Below are positions 1-6,689 of a stretch of DNA of 13,322 nucleotides, piece after piece. This stretch comes from an uncultured Clostridia bacterium (lineage in GTDB: Bacteria > Bacillota > Clostridia > Oscillospirales > Acutalibacteraceae). The translations under genes were made by a program, and so were the position numbers. Under the pieces are notes generated by a model that did no database searches, was not told the origin of the DNA, and saw nothing but the letters and a program-made list of their open reading frames with translations. Position 1 is the first letter of the stretch; every line of letters begins with the position of its first letter. The stretch covers positions 1 to 13,322 of the forward strand of contig CAMCIX010000010.1 of the NCBI GenBank assembly GCA_945875045.1, given 5' to 3'.

Positions 1-44
1 CACACTGCATATCGTCGGCAGCGTCAGATGTGTATAAGAGACAG
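1..44 (+). other. Untrimmed Illumina Nextera i5 adapter (synthetic)
   Basis: Positions 12-44 match the 33-nt Nextera Read 1 transposase adapter, which ends in the mosaic end AGATGTGTATAAGAGACAG at 26-44. Positions 4-11 read ACTGCATA, which I recognise as the standard Nextera i5 index S506/N506. Positions 1-3 (CAC) fit the end of the P5 flow-cell sequence. The order P5 end, index, adapter, mosaic end is exactly that of a library construct. This segment is therefore library DNA left on a contig end, and genomic sequence starts at about 45. Confidence 0.98.
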
Positions 45-165
45 CAGTAGCCTTTCGTTTTTGACTACTAAGGATTTGGTTATTTTTTAACCTGTTTTTG
101 ATGTGTGTTGCTTAATCCCTTTATTTATGCGAGTTGAGGGCAAGGGAAGCCTTTATTGTTTGGAC

Positions 166-200
166 AAAAAGAAAGAGGACAAACTGATAAGTCTGTCCTC
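166..200 (-). terminator. Intrinsic terminator behind tRNA-Gly
   Basis: The 7-bp inverted repeat GAGGACA (175-181) / TGTCCTC (194-200) has inner ACT/AGT pairing (183-185 with 190-192). It lies just downstream of the tRNA 3' end in the minus direction. After the hairpin the minus strand reads TTTCTTTTT (complement of 174-166), a good U-tract. The other side carries AGTTTTT (201-207), so it might also stop plus-strand transcription, although no plus-strand gene is visible. Confidence 0.8.
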
Positions 201-206
201 AGTTTT

Positions 207-281
207 TGGAGCGGGTGATGGGAATCGAACCCACACGACCAGCTTGGAATGCTGGGATTCTAGCCATTGAACTACACCCGC
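207..281 (-). tRNA. tRNA-Gly (anticodon UCC)
   Basis: Read on the minus strand from 281, the acceptor arm GCGGGTG (281-275) pairs with CACCCGC (217-211). A discriminator U follows, and CCA is encoded (209-207). The anticodon stem CCAGC/GCTGG encloses the loop ATTCCAA, giving anticodon TCC, which reads GGA codons. The T arm carries the usual GGTTCGATTCC. Length is 75 nt with CCA, normal for tRNA-Gly. It has its own promoter (295-323) and a terminator directly behind it. Readthrough from the upstream CarD-family gene is also possible, because no strong U-tract terminator separates them on this strand. Confidence 0.97.
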
Positions 282-294
282 AAGAGCAAGTATT

Positions 295-323
295 ATAATA
301 TCACAAGAGCCGCAATAAGTCAA
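295..323 (-). promoter_or_regulatory. Sigma-A type promoter of tRNA-Gly
   Basis: On the minus strand, TTGACT (323-318, 5 of 6 to consensus) is followed by a 17-nt spacer and TATTAT (300-295, 5 of 6). A TG dinucleotide one base upstream of the -10 box makes it an extended -10. The predicted start near 288 lies about 7 nt before the mature tRNA 5' end at 281. Confidence 0.85.
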
Positions 324-338
324 GACTTTTTTGCGGCT
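308..338. repeat. Inverted repeat overlapping the tRNA promoter
   Basis: AGCCGCAA (308-315) and TTGCGGCT (331-338) form a perfect 8-bp stem. The loop holds a second self-complementary segment (AAGT/ACTT, 317-328). On the plus strand it is followed by TTTTGGCTTTTATTTTTTT, which looks like a terminator. On the minus strand, downstream of the CarD-family gene, the sequence after the stem is not U-rich. The repeat covers the tRNA promoter -35 box and part of its spacer. It may end CarD-gene transcripts weakly, or act at the DNA level; neither is shown. Confidence 0.5.
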
Positions 339-346
339 TTTGGCTT

Positions 347-838
347 TTATTTTTTTATTGCGGCAAAAAGGATTTCCGGCACCTTTGCAGGAGTTATATT
401 AAGCGCCGCGGCAAGCTCGCCGAAAAGCAGCTCCTCGGCGCGCTTTAAATATTTTTCGTCTATAAATCCGGTTTTCTTTTTCATACGCTTTGCCGCCTGC
501 TTTTTGGAATAAATCATAACCGCCAGCTCCAAAAGCTCCTCACAGCTGTGGCTGTCTATGTATTCCTGATAATCGGGCTTTCCTTCTCCGTTAAGCGCTT
601 TTTCGTAAATATCGGGAACTGTTTGGATCAATTTTTTTGCCTCGTCCACCGAAATGATTTCACGCATAAATACCTTTTCGCTTTCGACAGGCGCGTAAAT
701 TATATTATTTTGCTGATAAAGCGGTTTTAGGGTGTAGTAAAGCCTTTTGTGATTTTTTGTAAGAGCCTTTTCCGAAATATCCTCGACTGTGCATACCCCT
801 GTCTGTCCGTAAAAAATTCTGTCGCCCTTGTTAAACAA
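347..838 (-). CDS. CarD/CdnL-family transcriptional regulator
   Basis: This 163-aa protein begins MFNKGDRIFYGQTGVCTVED, the N-terminal signature of the CarD_CdnL_TRCF RNA polymerase-interacting domain (a Tudor-like fold, about residues 1-60). A helical, Lys/Glu-rich C-terminal half follows (about 65-163; for example EELLELAVMIYSKKQ), which in the family contacts promoter DNA near the -10 region. Members bind the RNAP beta subunit and stabilise open complexes, notably at rRNA and growth-related promoters. Length is typical. The start codon is TTG (838-836), supported by AGAGG six bases upstream; no in-frame ATG fits. It follows the nucleoside importer genes but is separated from them by a terminator hairpin (869-909), so it is probably its own unit. 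The exact regulon cannot be read from the sequence. Confidence 0.9.
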   Translation of the reverse strand: MFNKGDRIFYGQTGVCTVEDISEKALTKNHKRLYYTLKPLYQQNNIIYAPVESEKVFMREIISVDEAKKLIQTVPDIYEKALNGEGKPDYQEYIDSHSCEELLELAVMIYSKKQAAKRMKKKTGFIDEKYLKRAEELLFGELAAALNITPAKVPEILFAAIKK

Positions 839-868
839 TTTTTACCTCTCATTCTCAAATCCGTATAT

Positions 869-909
869 AAAAATTGTTCCGACAACCGGATTTACGTTCG
901 TCGGAACAA
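869..909 (-). terminator. Terminator hairpin between importer genes and carD-like gene
   Basis: TTGTTCCGAC (874-883) and GTCGGAACAA (900-909) form a perfect 10-bp inverted repeat with a 16-nt loop, inside which AAC/GTT can add pairs. On the minus strand it is followed immediately by TTTTT (873-869) and then ATATA. It should end the xpt/importer transcript. If the promoter candidate at 924-953 is real, the hairpin would also sit in the carD leader and act as an attenuator. Confidence 0.75.
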
Positions 910-923
910 CACGCTGCATTATT

Positions 924-953
924 ATTTTAACACATTTCGCTTTTAAATGTAAG
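924..953 (-). promoter_or_regulatory. Possible promoter of the carD-like gene
   Basis: The minus strand shows CTTACA (953-948, 4 of 6 to the -35 consensus), an 18-nt spacer, and TAAAAT (929-924, 5 of 6) with a TG extension one base upstream. The start would fall near 917, about 80 nt before the TTG codon. An alternative is a weak -10-like TATATA near 868-863, downstream of the hairpin, which lacks a good -35. The choice decides whether the hairpin is a plain terminator or part of the leader. Confidence 0.45.
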
Positions 954-961
954 CAAAATTT

Positions 962-1945
962 TTATCTTTCCTCGCGGAAATAGGAAAGTCCCAAATGCGC
1001 GGGGGGCTGATTTTCACGCTTTTTGCGCATACTTATTATTACAAGTACAATTATTGTGACAAGATACGGCAGCATATTTATAAGCTCCTTTGCACTGCTT
1101 GAAAGTCCCGGAATATAAACGCAAAGGATATAAAGTCCGCCGAAAAGGAAAGAGCTTAAAATCGCCGTGCTCGGTCGCCAAATAGCGAAAATTACTATCG
1201 CTATAGCAAGCCAGCCGCGGTCGCCGAAGCCGTTATTAGTCCAGGCGCCGCCTGTATAGTCCATCACGAAATACAAACCGCCTAAGCCCGCAATCGCGCC
1301 GCCGATAACCGTTGACAGATACTTATATTTAGTTACGCTTATTCCCGCCGCGTCGGCAGTAGCGGGATTTTCGCCCACCGCACGCAGATTAAGCCCCATA
1401 CGGGTGCGATTGAGGAAATAAGAGGTCAAAAGGGCTATTATTATAGCCGCATATGCTAAAAAGCCGAGGGATAAAAAGGTTTTGCCGAACAGCCCCAGCT
1501 TATCGGCAAAGGGGAGACTCGCCTTATAATAATTACCTGTTGTAATAAGCGAAATTGAACCGCTTTCGCCGAAAAAGCTTAAAAGCGAACCGCCGAAAAA
1601 GTTTCCTACGCCCATTCCAAACGTGGTAAGCGCGAGACCCGTAACATTTTGATTTACCCTTAGAGTGATGGTCAAAAAGCTGTAAATAAGCGCCATAAGA
1701 GACGAGCCCGCAAGCGAACATATAAGCGGTATAAGAATACAGGCGAGGGCGGCGGGATTATCGGTCGAATGTTCGTACAGATAGCCGCCGATAATGCCAG
1801 AAATACCGCCGATATACATTATTCCGGGTATACCGAGGTTAAGATTTCCGCTTTTTTCGGTGATAATTTCACCCGTGGCTCCGTAAAGCAGTGGGATTCC
1901 CTGAATAATGGCGGCGTTTATAAATGCAAAAATTGTACTTACCAT
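962..1945 (-). CDS. Nucleoside-type ABC importer permease (NupQ-like)
   Basis: This 327-aa, highly hydrophobic inner-membrane protein belongs to the branched-chain/ribose-type permease superfamily (BPD_transp_2), in the branch paired with BMP-family binding proteins. It starts MVSTIFAFINAAIIQGIPLL and carries the family landmark LNLRAVGENPATADAAGI, the cytoplasmic loop that couples to the ATPase, at about residues 185-202. Eight or so membrane segments are visible, ending in a basic tail (MRKKRENQ). Its ATG overlaps the upstream permease stop by one base (TAATG), with AGGAGG just upstream, which indicates translational coupling. It is the last gene of the xpt/importer operon. Purine-nucleoside specificity is inferred from the riboswitch and from similarity to NupQ of B. 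subtilis, not from residues. Confidence 0.9.
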   Translation of the reverse strand: MVSTIFAFINAAIIQGIPLLYGATGEIITEKSGNLNLGIPGIMYIGGISGIIGGYLYEHSTDNPAALACILIPLICSLAGSSLMALIYSFLTITLRVNQNVTGLALTTFGMGVGNFFGGSLLSFFGESGSISLITTGNYYKASLPFADKLGLFGKTFLSLGFLAYAAIIIALLTSYFLNRTRMGLNLRAVGENPATADAAGISVTKYKYLSTVIGGAIAGLGGLYFVMDYTGGAWTNNGFGDRGWLAIAIVIFAIWRPSTAILSSFLFGGLYILCVYIPGLSSSAKELINMLPYLVTIIVLVIISMRKKRENQPPAHLGLSYFREER

Positions 1946-3051
1946 TATTTTGCCTCCTTCTGCTTTGAGCGTCTGTTTATCTGATAATTGATGAAAAACT
2001 CACATCCGATTATGAAGAAAATAATAATTCCCGTCAAAATGTCCGCAACGCTTTCGTTAAGACGGAAGGCGGTGGCGATTTCACTTGCGCCGCGTTGCAA
2101 AAATACTATCAAAAACGAGGTTATTACCATAACAATCGGGTTGAATTTTGCAAGCCAGGATACCATAATCGCGGTAAAGCCCATTCCGCCCGCCAATTCC
2201 TTTGATATGGTGTGGTTAGTACCCGAAACAAGCAGGAAGCCCGCAAGTCCGCAGACAGCACCCGAAATAATCATTGTGCGGATAATAACCTTTTTAACGT
2301 TAATTCCGATATACCGCGCGGTGTTTTCGCTCTCGCCTACGACCGAAATTTCATAGCCCTGCTTGCTGAATTTAAGATAAACAAACATAATAACGGTCAA
2401 AACCGCGACTATAAGAATATTAAATAAATACTTCTTTCCGAAGAGATCGGGCATCCAACCGCTTCCTGTAACCTGATTGATAACCCCCATTACGCTTGAG
2501 CCGCTCGGAACCCAAAGCATTATAAAGAACGAAACCAACTGAATCGCGACATAGTTCATCATAAGGGTAAAAAGGCTTTCGTTGGTTCCCCAGTTCGCCT
2601 TAAAGAAAGCGGGAATGATACCCCAGATAACGCCGCCTAAAATGCTCGCAAAAAGCATTACAAGCAGTAAAAGCCAGTTTGGCATACTGTCCTTAATATA
2701 AAACATACACGCCGCGCTTGCAAGACCGCCAATAAGCACCTGACCCTCCGCCCCGAGGTTCCAGAACTTCATTTTAAAGGCGGGAGTAACCGCAAGGGAA
2801 ATACACAGGAGCATTGCAAGATTTTGCAGTAAAATCCATATTTTACGCTCTGAGCCGAAGCTTCCCTCGATCATAGTTTTATAAACCTGAAGCGGGTTGT
2901 AATCGGTTATCGTTACAATTACAACCGCACAGACGAAAAGCGCCGCGACTATCGCCGCAAGGCGGATTAACCACGCCTTCCACCAAACTATATCGGAACG
3001 CTTGGTAATATGAAACAGAGGCTCGTGAATATGTTTTTCGTTATTGCTCAT
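1945..3051 (-). CDS. Nucleoside-type ABC importer permease (NupP-like)
   Basis: This 368-aa integral membrane protein is the first permease of the importer. A basic cytoplasmic N-terminus (about 1-28) precedes a first membrane segment (AIVAALFVCAVVIVTITDY). A periplasm-side stretch follows, then several helices including WNLGAEGQVLIGGLASAACM, a landmark of the BMP-linked permease family. The coupling loop SVVGESENTARYIGINVKKV lies at about 238-257. Length is normal. The ATG at 3051 overlaps the end of the ATPase gene by 11 bases, with GGGAGG eight bases upstream, so the two are translationally coupled. It should pair with the shorter downstream permease as a heterodimer in the cytoplasmic membrane. 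Substrate assignment is inferred from context. Confidence 0.9.
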   Translation of the reverse strand: MSNNEKHIHEPLFHITKRSDIVWWKAWLIRLAAIVAALFVCAVVIVTITDYNPLQVYKTMIEGSFGSERKIWILLQNLAMLLCISLAVTPAFKMKFWNLGAEGQVLIGGLASAACMFYIKDSMPNWLLLLVMLFASILGGVIWGIIPAFFKANWGTNESLFTLMMNYVAIQLVSFFIMLWVPSGSSVMGVINQVTGSGWMPDLFGKKYLFNILIVAVLTVIMFVYLKFSKQGYEISVVGESENTARYIGINVKKVIIRTMIISGAVCGLAGFLLVSGTNHTISKELAGGMGFTAIMVSWLAKFNPIVMVITSFLIVFLQRGASEIATAFRLNESVADILTGIIIFFIIGCEFFINYQINRRSKQKEAK

Positions 3052-4585
3052 TTTCGTTGCCTCCCTGTGTTTTAGTCATCATCAAGCCGATTTTATTTTT
3101 ATCCGCGGTTCTTCCGTCAACTATGCCCGCAACCCTGCCCGAGCCGATTACCATAATACGGTCGCAAAGCTCGATAAGCACGTCCAAATCCTCGCCGACA
3201 AAAATGACCGCTACGCCGTTTTTCTTTTGCTGATTCAAAAGATTGTAAATGGCGTAGGAGGAGTTTATGTCAAGTCCTCTTACGGGATATGCCGCCATCA
3301 GCACGGTAGGCGCCGCCGCTATCTCGCGGCCGACAAGCACCTTTTGCACGTTTCCGCCCGAAAGCTTTCTTACAGGGGTTGCCGCGCTCGGCGTTACAAC
3401 CTCAAGCTGTTCGATAATTGTTTCGGCAAGATTCTTCGGCGCTTTGCGCTCCAAAAAGAAGGATTTGCCTTTTCGATAGCTTCTGAGCATCATATTATCG
3501 ACAATATCCATATTGCCGACAAGACCCATACCGAGCCTGTCCTCGGGAACGAAAGAAAGCCGAACGCCCAGCTCCCTTATTTGAAGCGGCGTTTTATCCC
3601 TTAAATTATCGGCAGAGCCGGTTTTCGGGTTATTGTAAATAATTTCGCCCCCGTCGATATGCTGAAGCCCCGCGATAGCCTCCAACAGCTCACGCTGACC
3701 GCTGCCCGCTATTCCCGCGATACCTAAAATTTCACCCGAACGCGCGGTGAATGAAACCTCGTCAAGGACGTTTACGCCCTCGCGGTTCTTACAGCTTATA
3801 TTTTTTACAACAAGCCTGTCCTGCGGATTTTCGGGAGTTGCGCGTTCAATATTAAGCTCAATCTTTTTGCCCACCATCATCTCGGTAAGCTCCGCTTCAT
3901 CTGTTTTTGCGGTCTCTACCGTGCCGATATACTCGCCCTTGCGAAGCACAGCCACGCGGTCGGAGAGGGACAAAACCTCGTGAAGCTTGTGGGTTATAAT
4001 AATTATCGCCTTTCCGTCTTCACGCATTTTCCTTAAAACGGTAAAAAGCTTTTGAGTTTCCTGCGGGGTAAGCACCGCCGTCGGCTCGTCGAGAATAAGT
4101 ATGTCCGCCCCGCGGTAAAGCACCTTAATAATTTCAACCGTCTGCTTTTCGGAAACCGACATCTCGTATATTTTTTTATCCGGGTTAATATCAAAGCCGT
4201 ATTTCTCGCTTATTTCGGCAACCCTTTCGCTTACCGTTTTTATATCGTATTTACCCTTTTCCTTAAGACCGAGTACTACGTTTTCAGCGGCGGAAAAGAC
4301 GTCTATAAGCTTAAAATGCTGATGAATCATTCCGATTTTATACTTAAACGCGTCCTTAGGCGAACGGATAACCGCCTCCTCGCCGTTTATAAAAATCTGA
4401 CCCTCGTCCGGGTAGTAAATTCCCGAAATCATATTCATAAGGGTAGTTTTACCGCTACCGTTTTCGCCTAAAAGAGATAAAATCTCTCCCCCGTAAACCG
4501 ACAGACTGACATTACTGTTAGCCACAACGTTACCAAAGCGCTTGGTTATACCGCGCAATTCAATCGCCGCACTGCCCACACACAT
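3041..4585 (-). CDS. Double-domain ABC importer ATPase (NupO-like)
   Basis: From the ATG at 4585 the protein is 514 aa and holds two nucleotide-binding domains in one chain, as in sugar and nucleoside importers. The first has Walker A GENGSGKTT (about 40-48), Q-loop Gln (about 89), the unusual signature SVSEKQ (about 143-148) and Walker B ILILDEPT (about 162-169). The second has GIAGSGQRE in place of a normal Walker A (no lysine), a canonical LSGGN signature, and VLMAAYPVRGLD in place of a normal Walker B. This asymmetry is normal for the family, where only one of the two ATP sites keeps both catalytic motifs. Starts at TTG 4600, ATG 4585 and GTG 4579 are all open. AGAAAGGTGAG lies just before 4585, which argues against the TTG; the GTG has better spacing and cannot be excluded. 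It energises the two permeases encoded next. Confidence 0.92.
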   Translation of the reverse strand: MCVGSAAIELRGITKRFGNVVANSNVSLSVYGGEILSLLGENGSGKTTLMNMISGIYYPDEGQIFINGEEAVIRSPKDAFKYKIGMIHQHFKLIDVFSAAENVVLGLKEKGKYDIKTVSERVAEISEKYGFDINPDKKIYEMSVSEKQTVEIIKVLYRGADILILDEPTAVLTPQETQKLFTVLRKMREDGKAIIIITHKLHEVLSLSDRVAVLRKGEYIGTVETAKTDEAELTEMMVGKKIELNIERATPENPQDRLVVKNISCKNREGVNVLDEVSFTARSGEILGIAGIAGSGQRELLEAIAGLQHIDGGEIIYNNPKTGSADNLRDKTPLQIRELGVRLSFVPEDRLGMGLVGNMDIVDNMMLRSYRKGKSFFLERKAPKNLAETIIEQLEVVTPSAATPVRKLSGGNVQKVLVGREIAAAPTVLMAAYPVRGLDINSSYAIYNLLNQQKKNGVAVIFVGEDLDVLIELCDRIMVIGSGRVAGIVDGRTADKNKIGLMMTKTQGGNENEQ

Positions 4586-4664
4586 CTCACCTTTCTTCAA
4601 TCTTCAAAACAGAATATCCTTAGATAACCTCTTTTCAGGATTGAGCTTACGTATTATTTAAAAG

Positions 4665-4700
4665 TATTCAAGGCGGAGCGCGAAACGCTCCGCCTGAATA
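4665..4700 (-). terminator. Strong intercistronic hairpin behind the lipoprotein gene
   Basis: AGGCGGAGCG (4671-4680) and CGCTCCGCCT (4686-4695) form a perfect 10-bp GC-rich stem with a 5-nt loop. It is extended by TATTC/GAATA (4665-4669 with 4696-4700) across a one-base bulge. It starts about 12 bases past the lipoprotein stop codon. The minus strand then reads ACTTTTAAATAA, a poor U-tract. The arrangement suits a leaky terminator or a 3'-end-stabilising hairpin that gives more binding protein than ATPase and permeases, a common pattern in ABC importer operons. Confidence 0.7.
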
Positions 4701-4712
4701 TGAATTTTATAA

Positions 4713-5978
4713 TTATTCGCTGATGCCGTCGATATATTTAATATCAAAGTAAGGAGCGGATCTAAAGGTAGACTCGGAAAATGCGCCGTCCTTAACAGCC
4801 TCGCTGTCGGGTACGAAATCGCCGTTGTCAACAATGTCCGCGGTGTAGCTGTCAAGCTTCTTGCCGTCAACAGTAAAGCTGTTGGTATCGAATACCTTAA
4901 TTTCGCCGTTTATAAGCTTCTGCTTTACTTCGTCAAGCTTTTCCTGTGTGCCGGCGGCGGCAACCTTTGTGTTAAGCTCGGTAAGAGCAACGTAGCCCTC
5001 AGCCATGGTTCCGCAGTAATCGGACTCGATTGTACCGCCCTCAAGAGCAGCGTTTATAATCTTCTTGAAGTAGGGAGCCCAGTCGATCTTTGAAGAAATC
5101 AAAGCGGTGTTCGGTCCCATAGAAATGGTGCTGATGTTGTAAGCAACGTTCGGAACGCCCTTTTCCTCGCAAGCCTTAGGAGCACCCTCGGAGTCGGCGT
5201 GCTGGCTTATAAGAACACAGCCCGAGTTAATAAGGTTAAGAGCTGCCTCTTTCTCCTTAGCAATATCAAACCAGGAGTTGGTGTAGGTAACCTTCATTGT
5301 AGCGGTCGGGCAGATTGAACGCGCGCCGAGGAAGAAGGAAGTCATACCCGAAACAACCTCTGCGTAGTTGAAAGCGCCTACGTAACCGATTACAGCCTTA
5401 TCGGCGGTAATTGTGCCTTTTTCAATCATTTCGTTGAGCTTCATACCTGCGGCAACGCCTGCGAGATAACGTCCCTCATAGATAGCGGCAAAAGCATTGT
5501 GGAAGTTTGCAACCTTAGCGGTCTGAGCCTTTGTTCCTGTAGCGTGGCAGAACTGAACGTCAGGGAACTCCTGAGCCGCCTGAAGCATAAAGCTTTCGTG
5601 ACCGAAGGAGTCTGCAAAGATTACGTTACAGCCCTTGTCAACAAGCTCTGCAGCCGCTTCATAGCAAGCGTTGCTCTCTTCGATATTGGTCTTGATAAGA
5701 ACCTGATCGTCGGTAAGACCGAGCTCAGCCTGAGCAGCCTTTAAAGCCTGAATAAAGTTGTTGTCATAGGTGGAGTTTTCGTCGTGAAGGCAGATAAGAC
5801 CGATTTTAAACTTGTCCTTTTCAACCTTTTCGATTTTAGCCGGTACGGTTTTCTCAACCTCATCAATGGTCGCAACCTTGGCGTTATTTTTGCCGTCGGA
5901 AGCGGTGTCCTTGCTGCCGCAGCCCGCGAATGCAAAAAGCATTGCAAGACACAGAAGCATTGCTGTGATTTTCTTCAT
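4713..5978 (-). CDS. BMP-family substrate-binding lipoprotein (NupN/PnrA-like)
   Basis: This 421-aa protein starts with a lipoprotein signal peptide: MKKITAMLLCLAMLFAFAGC, with a lipobox-like FAGC and lipidated Cys20, so the mature protein would be tethered outside the membrane. After a short linker the BMP (basic membrane protein) fold follows: FKIGLICLHDENSTYDNNF near the start of the domain, VDKGCNVIFADSFGHE, FCHATGTK, and GRYLAGVAAGMKLN. These motifs are typical of purine-nucleoside binding proteins such as PnrA. At 421 aa it is longer than the 330-370 aa I expect of the family, mainly at the C-terminus. The ATG at 5978 has GGAGG ten bases upstream. It is the second gene of the riboswitch-controlled operon, flanked by hairpins on both sides. 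Binding of guanosine-like ligands is inferred from the operon. Confidence 0.92.
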   Translation of the reverse strand: MKKITAMLLCLAMLFAFAGCGSKDTASDGKNNAKVATIDEVEKTVPAKIEKVEKDKFKIGLICLHDENSTYDNNFIQALKAAQAELGLTDDQVLIKTNIEESNACYEAAAELVDKGCNVIFADSFGHESFMLQAAQEFPDVQFCHATGTKAQTAKVANFHNAFAAIYEGRYLAGVAAGMKLNEMIEKGTITADKAVIGYVGAFNYAEVVSGMTSFFLGARSICPTATMKVTYTNSWFDIAKEKEAALNLINSGCVLISQHADSEGAPKACEEKGVPNVAYNISTISMGPNTALISSKIDWAPYFKKIINAALEGGTIESDYCGTMAEGYVALTELNTKVAAAGTQEKLDEVKQKLINGEIKVFDTNSFTVDGKKLDSYTADIVDNGDFVPDSEAVKDGAFSESTFRSAPYFDIKYIDGISE

Positions 5979-6007
5979 AATTTTTCTTCCTCCAAAAAAA
6001 ATTTATG

Positions 6008-6028
6008 ATAAGCGGCATTGCCGCCTAT
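6008..6028 (-). other. Hairpin between xpt and the lipoprotein gene
   Basis: GCGGC (6012-6016) and GCCGC (6020-6024) form a 5-bp stem with a 3-nt loop, lengthened by ATA/TAT (6008-6010 with 6026-6028). The position 6011/6025 pair is a G-U wobble only in the minus-strand RNA, so the structure suits minus-strand transcripts. A run of eight T follows, but only after a gap of about six bases, then the lipoprotein ribosome binding site. It may be a weak terminator or processing site. Confidence 0.4.
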
Positions 6029-6033
6029 ATCCT

Positions 6034-6609
6034 TTACTGCTTACGGAAAACGATTTTGCCGTCCTCCATACTGTCGATAATCGCAAGGGATTCCACCCTT
6101 ATTCCGTCGGCGCGAAGCTCGTCCCCGCCGTGCTGGAAGCCCTTTTCGATAGCGCAAACCGCTCCCGCGGCAGTCGCTCCCGACTGAGCCACAATATCTA
6201 AAAGTCCTTTAAGCGCCTTGCCGTTTGCAAGGAAATCGTCCACTATAAGCACATTATCGTCGGAGCTTAAATAATCGCTCTCAACAACGACGGTATAATC
6301 GGTGCCGTGGGTATATGAATGGACAACCGTTTTATATACGCCGCCCGAAACATTGCTTGTCTTATGCTTTTTCGCAAAGACAACCGGGAGGTGCATCGCC
6401 GCTCCCGCCGCGAATGCTATCGGGATTCCCGAGGTTTCAATGGTAAGAATTTTGGTGATTTTTTCGTCCGCGAAAAGCCTTGAAATCTCCCTGCCCGTTT
6501 CCATAATAAAATCAACGTCTATCTGATGGTTGAGAAACGAGCCTACCTTAAGAATATTGCCGGGTAATACCTTTCCCTCTTTAAGTATCTTTTCCTCCAA
6601 AGCCAACAT
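6034..6609 (-). CDS. xpt: Xanthine phosphoribosyltransferase
   Basis: This 191-aa cytoplasmic enzyme converts xanthine and PRPP to XMP in purine salvage. The N-terminus MLALEEKILKEGKVLPGNIL and the motif KVGSFLNHQID (about 21-31) are diagnostic of Xpt rather than other phosphoribosyltransferases. The PRPP-binding loop LIVDDFLANGKAL is at about 121-133, and the Xpt-type segment TIETSGIPIAFAAG at about 56-69. Length matches the family. The ATG at 6609 has AAAGGAG about 11 bases upstream, slightly long spacing. It is the first gene after a guanine-type riboswitch and intrinsic terminator, the same control as xpt-pbuX in B. subtilis. Here a nucleoside-type ABC importer follows instead of a pbuX permease. 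Confidence 0.96.
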   Translation of the reverse strand: MLALEEKILKEGKVLPGNILKVGSFLNHQIDVDFIMETGREISRLFADEKITKILTIETSGIPIAFAAGAAMHLPVVFAKKHKTSNVSGGVYKTVVHSYTHGTDYTVVVESDYLSSDDNVLIVDDFLANGKALKGLLDIVAQSGATAAGAVCAIEKGFQHGGDELRADGIRVESLAIIDSMEDGKIVFRKQ

Positions 6610-6641
6610 CTATTACAGTACTCCTTTATAGGATAGAGTCG

Positions 6642-6674
6642 AAAAAAGGCAGACCTAATAAATTCAAGTCTGCC
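6642..6674 (-). terminator. Riboswitch expression-platform terminator
   Basis: GGCAGAC (6674-6668) and GTCTGCC (6654-6648) form a 7-bp stem, with a G-U and a U-A pair extending it inward. TTTTTT (6647-6642) follows. It sits 15 nt after the riboswitch P1 stem and 32 nt before the xpt start codon, the standard layout of a transcription-terminating purine riboswitch. Ligand binding should favour this hairpin and turn the operon off. Confidence 0.9.
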
Positions 6675-6689
6675 GATACCAAGCCTTAA

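Noticed and set aside
78..99. GGTTA/TAACC hairpin followed by TGTTTTT on the plus strand, possible terminator
   Set aside because: Only a 5-bp AT-rich stem with no gene upstream in the window; too weak, and next to the synthetic contig end.
45..165. Searched for a gene or attachment site downstream of the tRNA
   Set aside because: No credible reading frame and no repeat of the tRNA 3' end; nothing supports an integrase site.
3044..3604. 186-codon plus-strand frame opposite the ABC ATPase
   Set aside because: Lies entirely antisense to a clear ATPase gene; no family motifs and no ribosome binding site. A shadow frame.
3267..4300. Missing lysine in the second Walker A and degenerate Walker B of the importer ATPase, read as inactivation
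   Set aside because: This asymmetry is normal for double-domain sugar and nucleoside importer ATPases.
4585..4600. TTG start at 4600 for the importer ATPase
   Set aside because: No ribosome binding site at suitable distance upstream; AGAAAGGTGAG lies between the TTG and the ATG/GTG candidates, indicating a later start.
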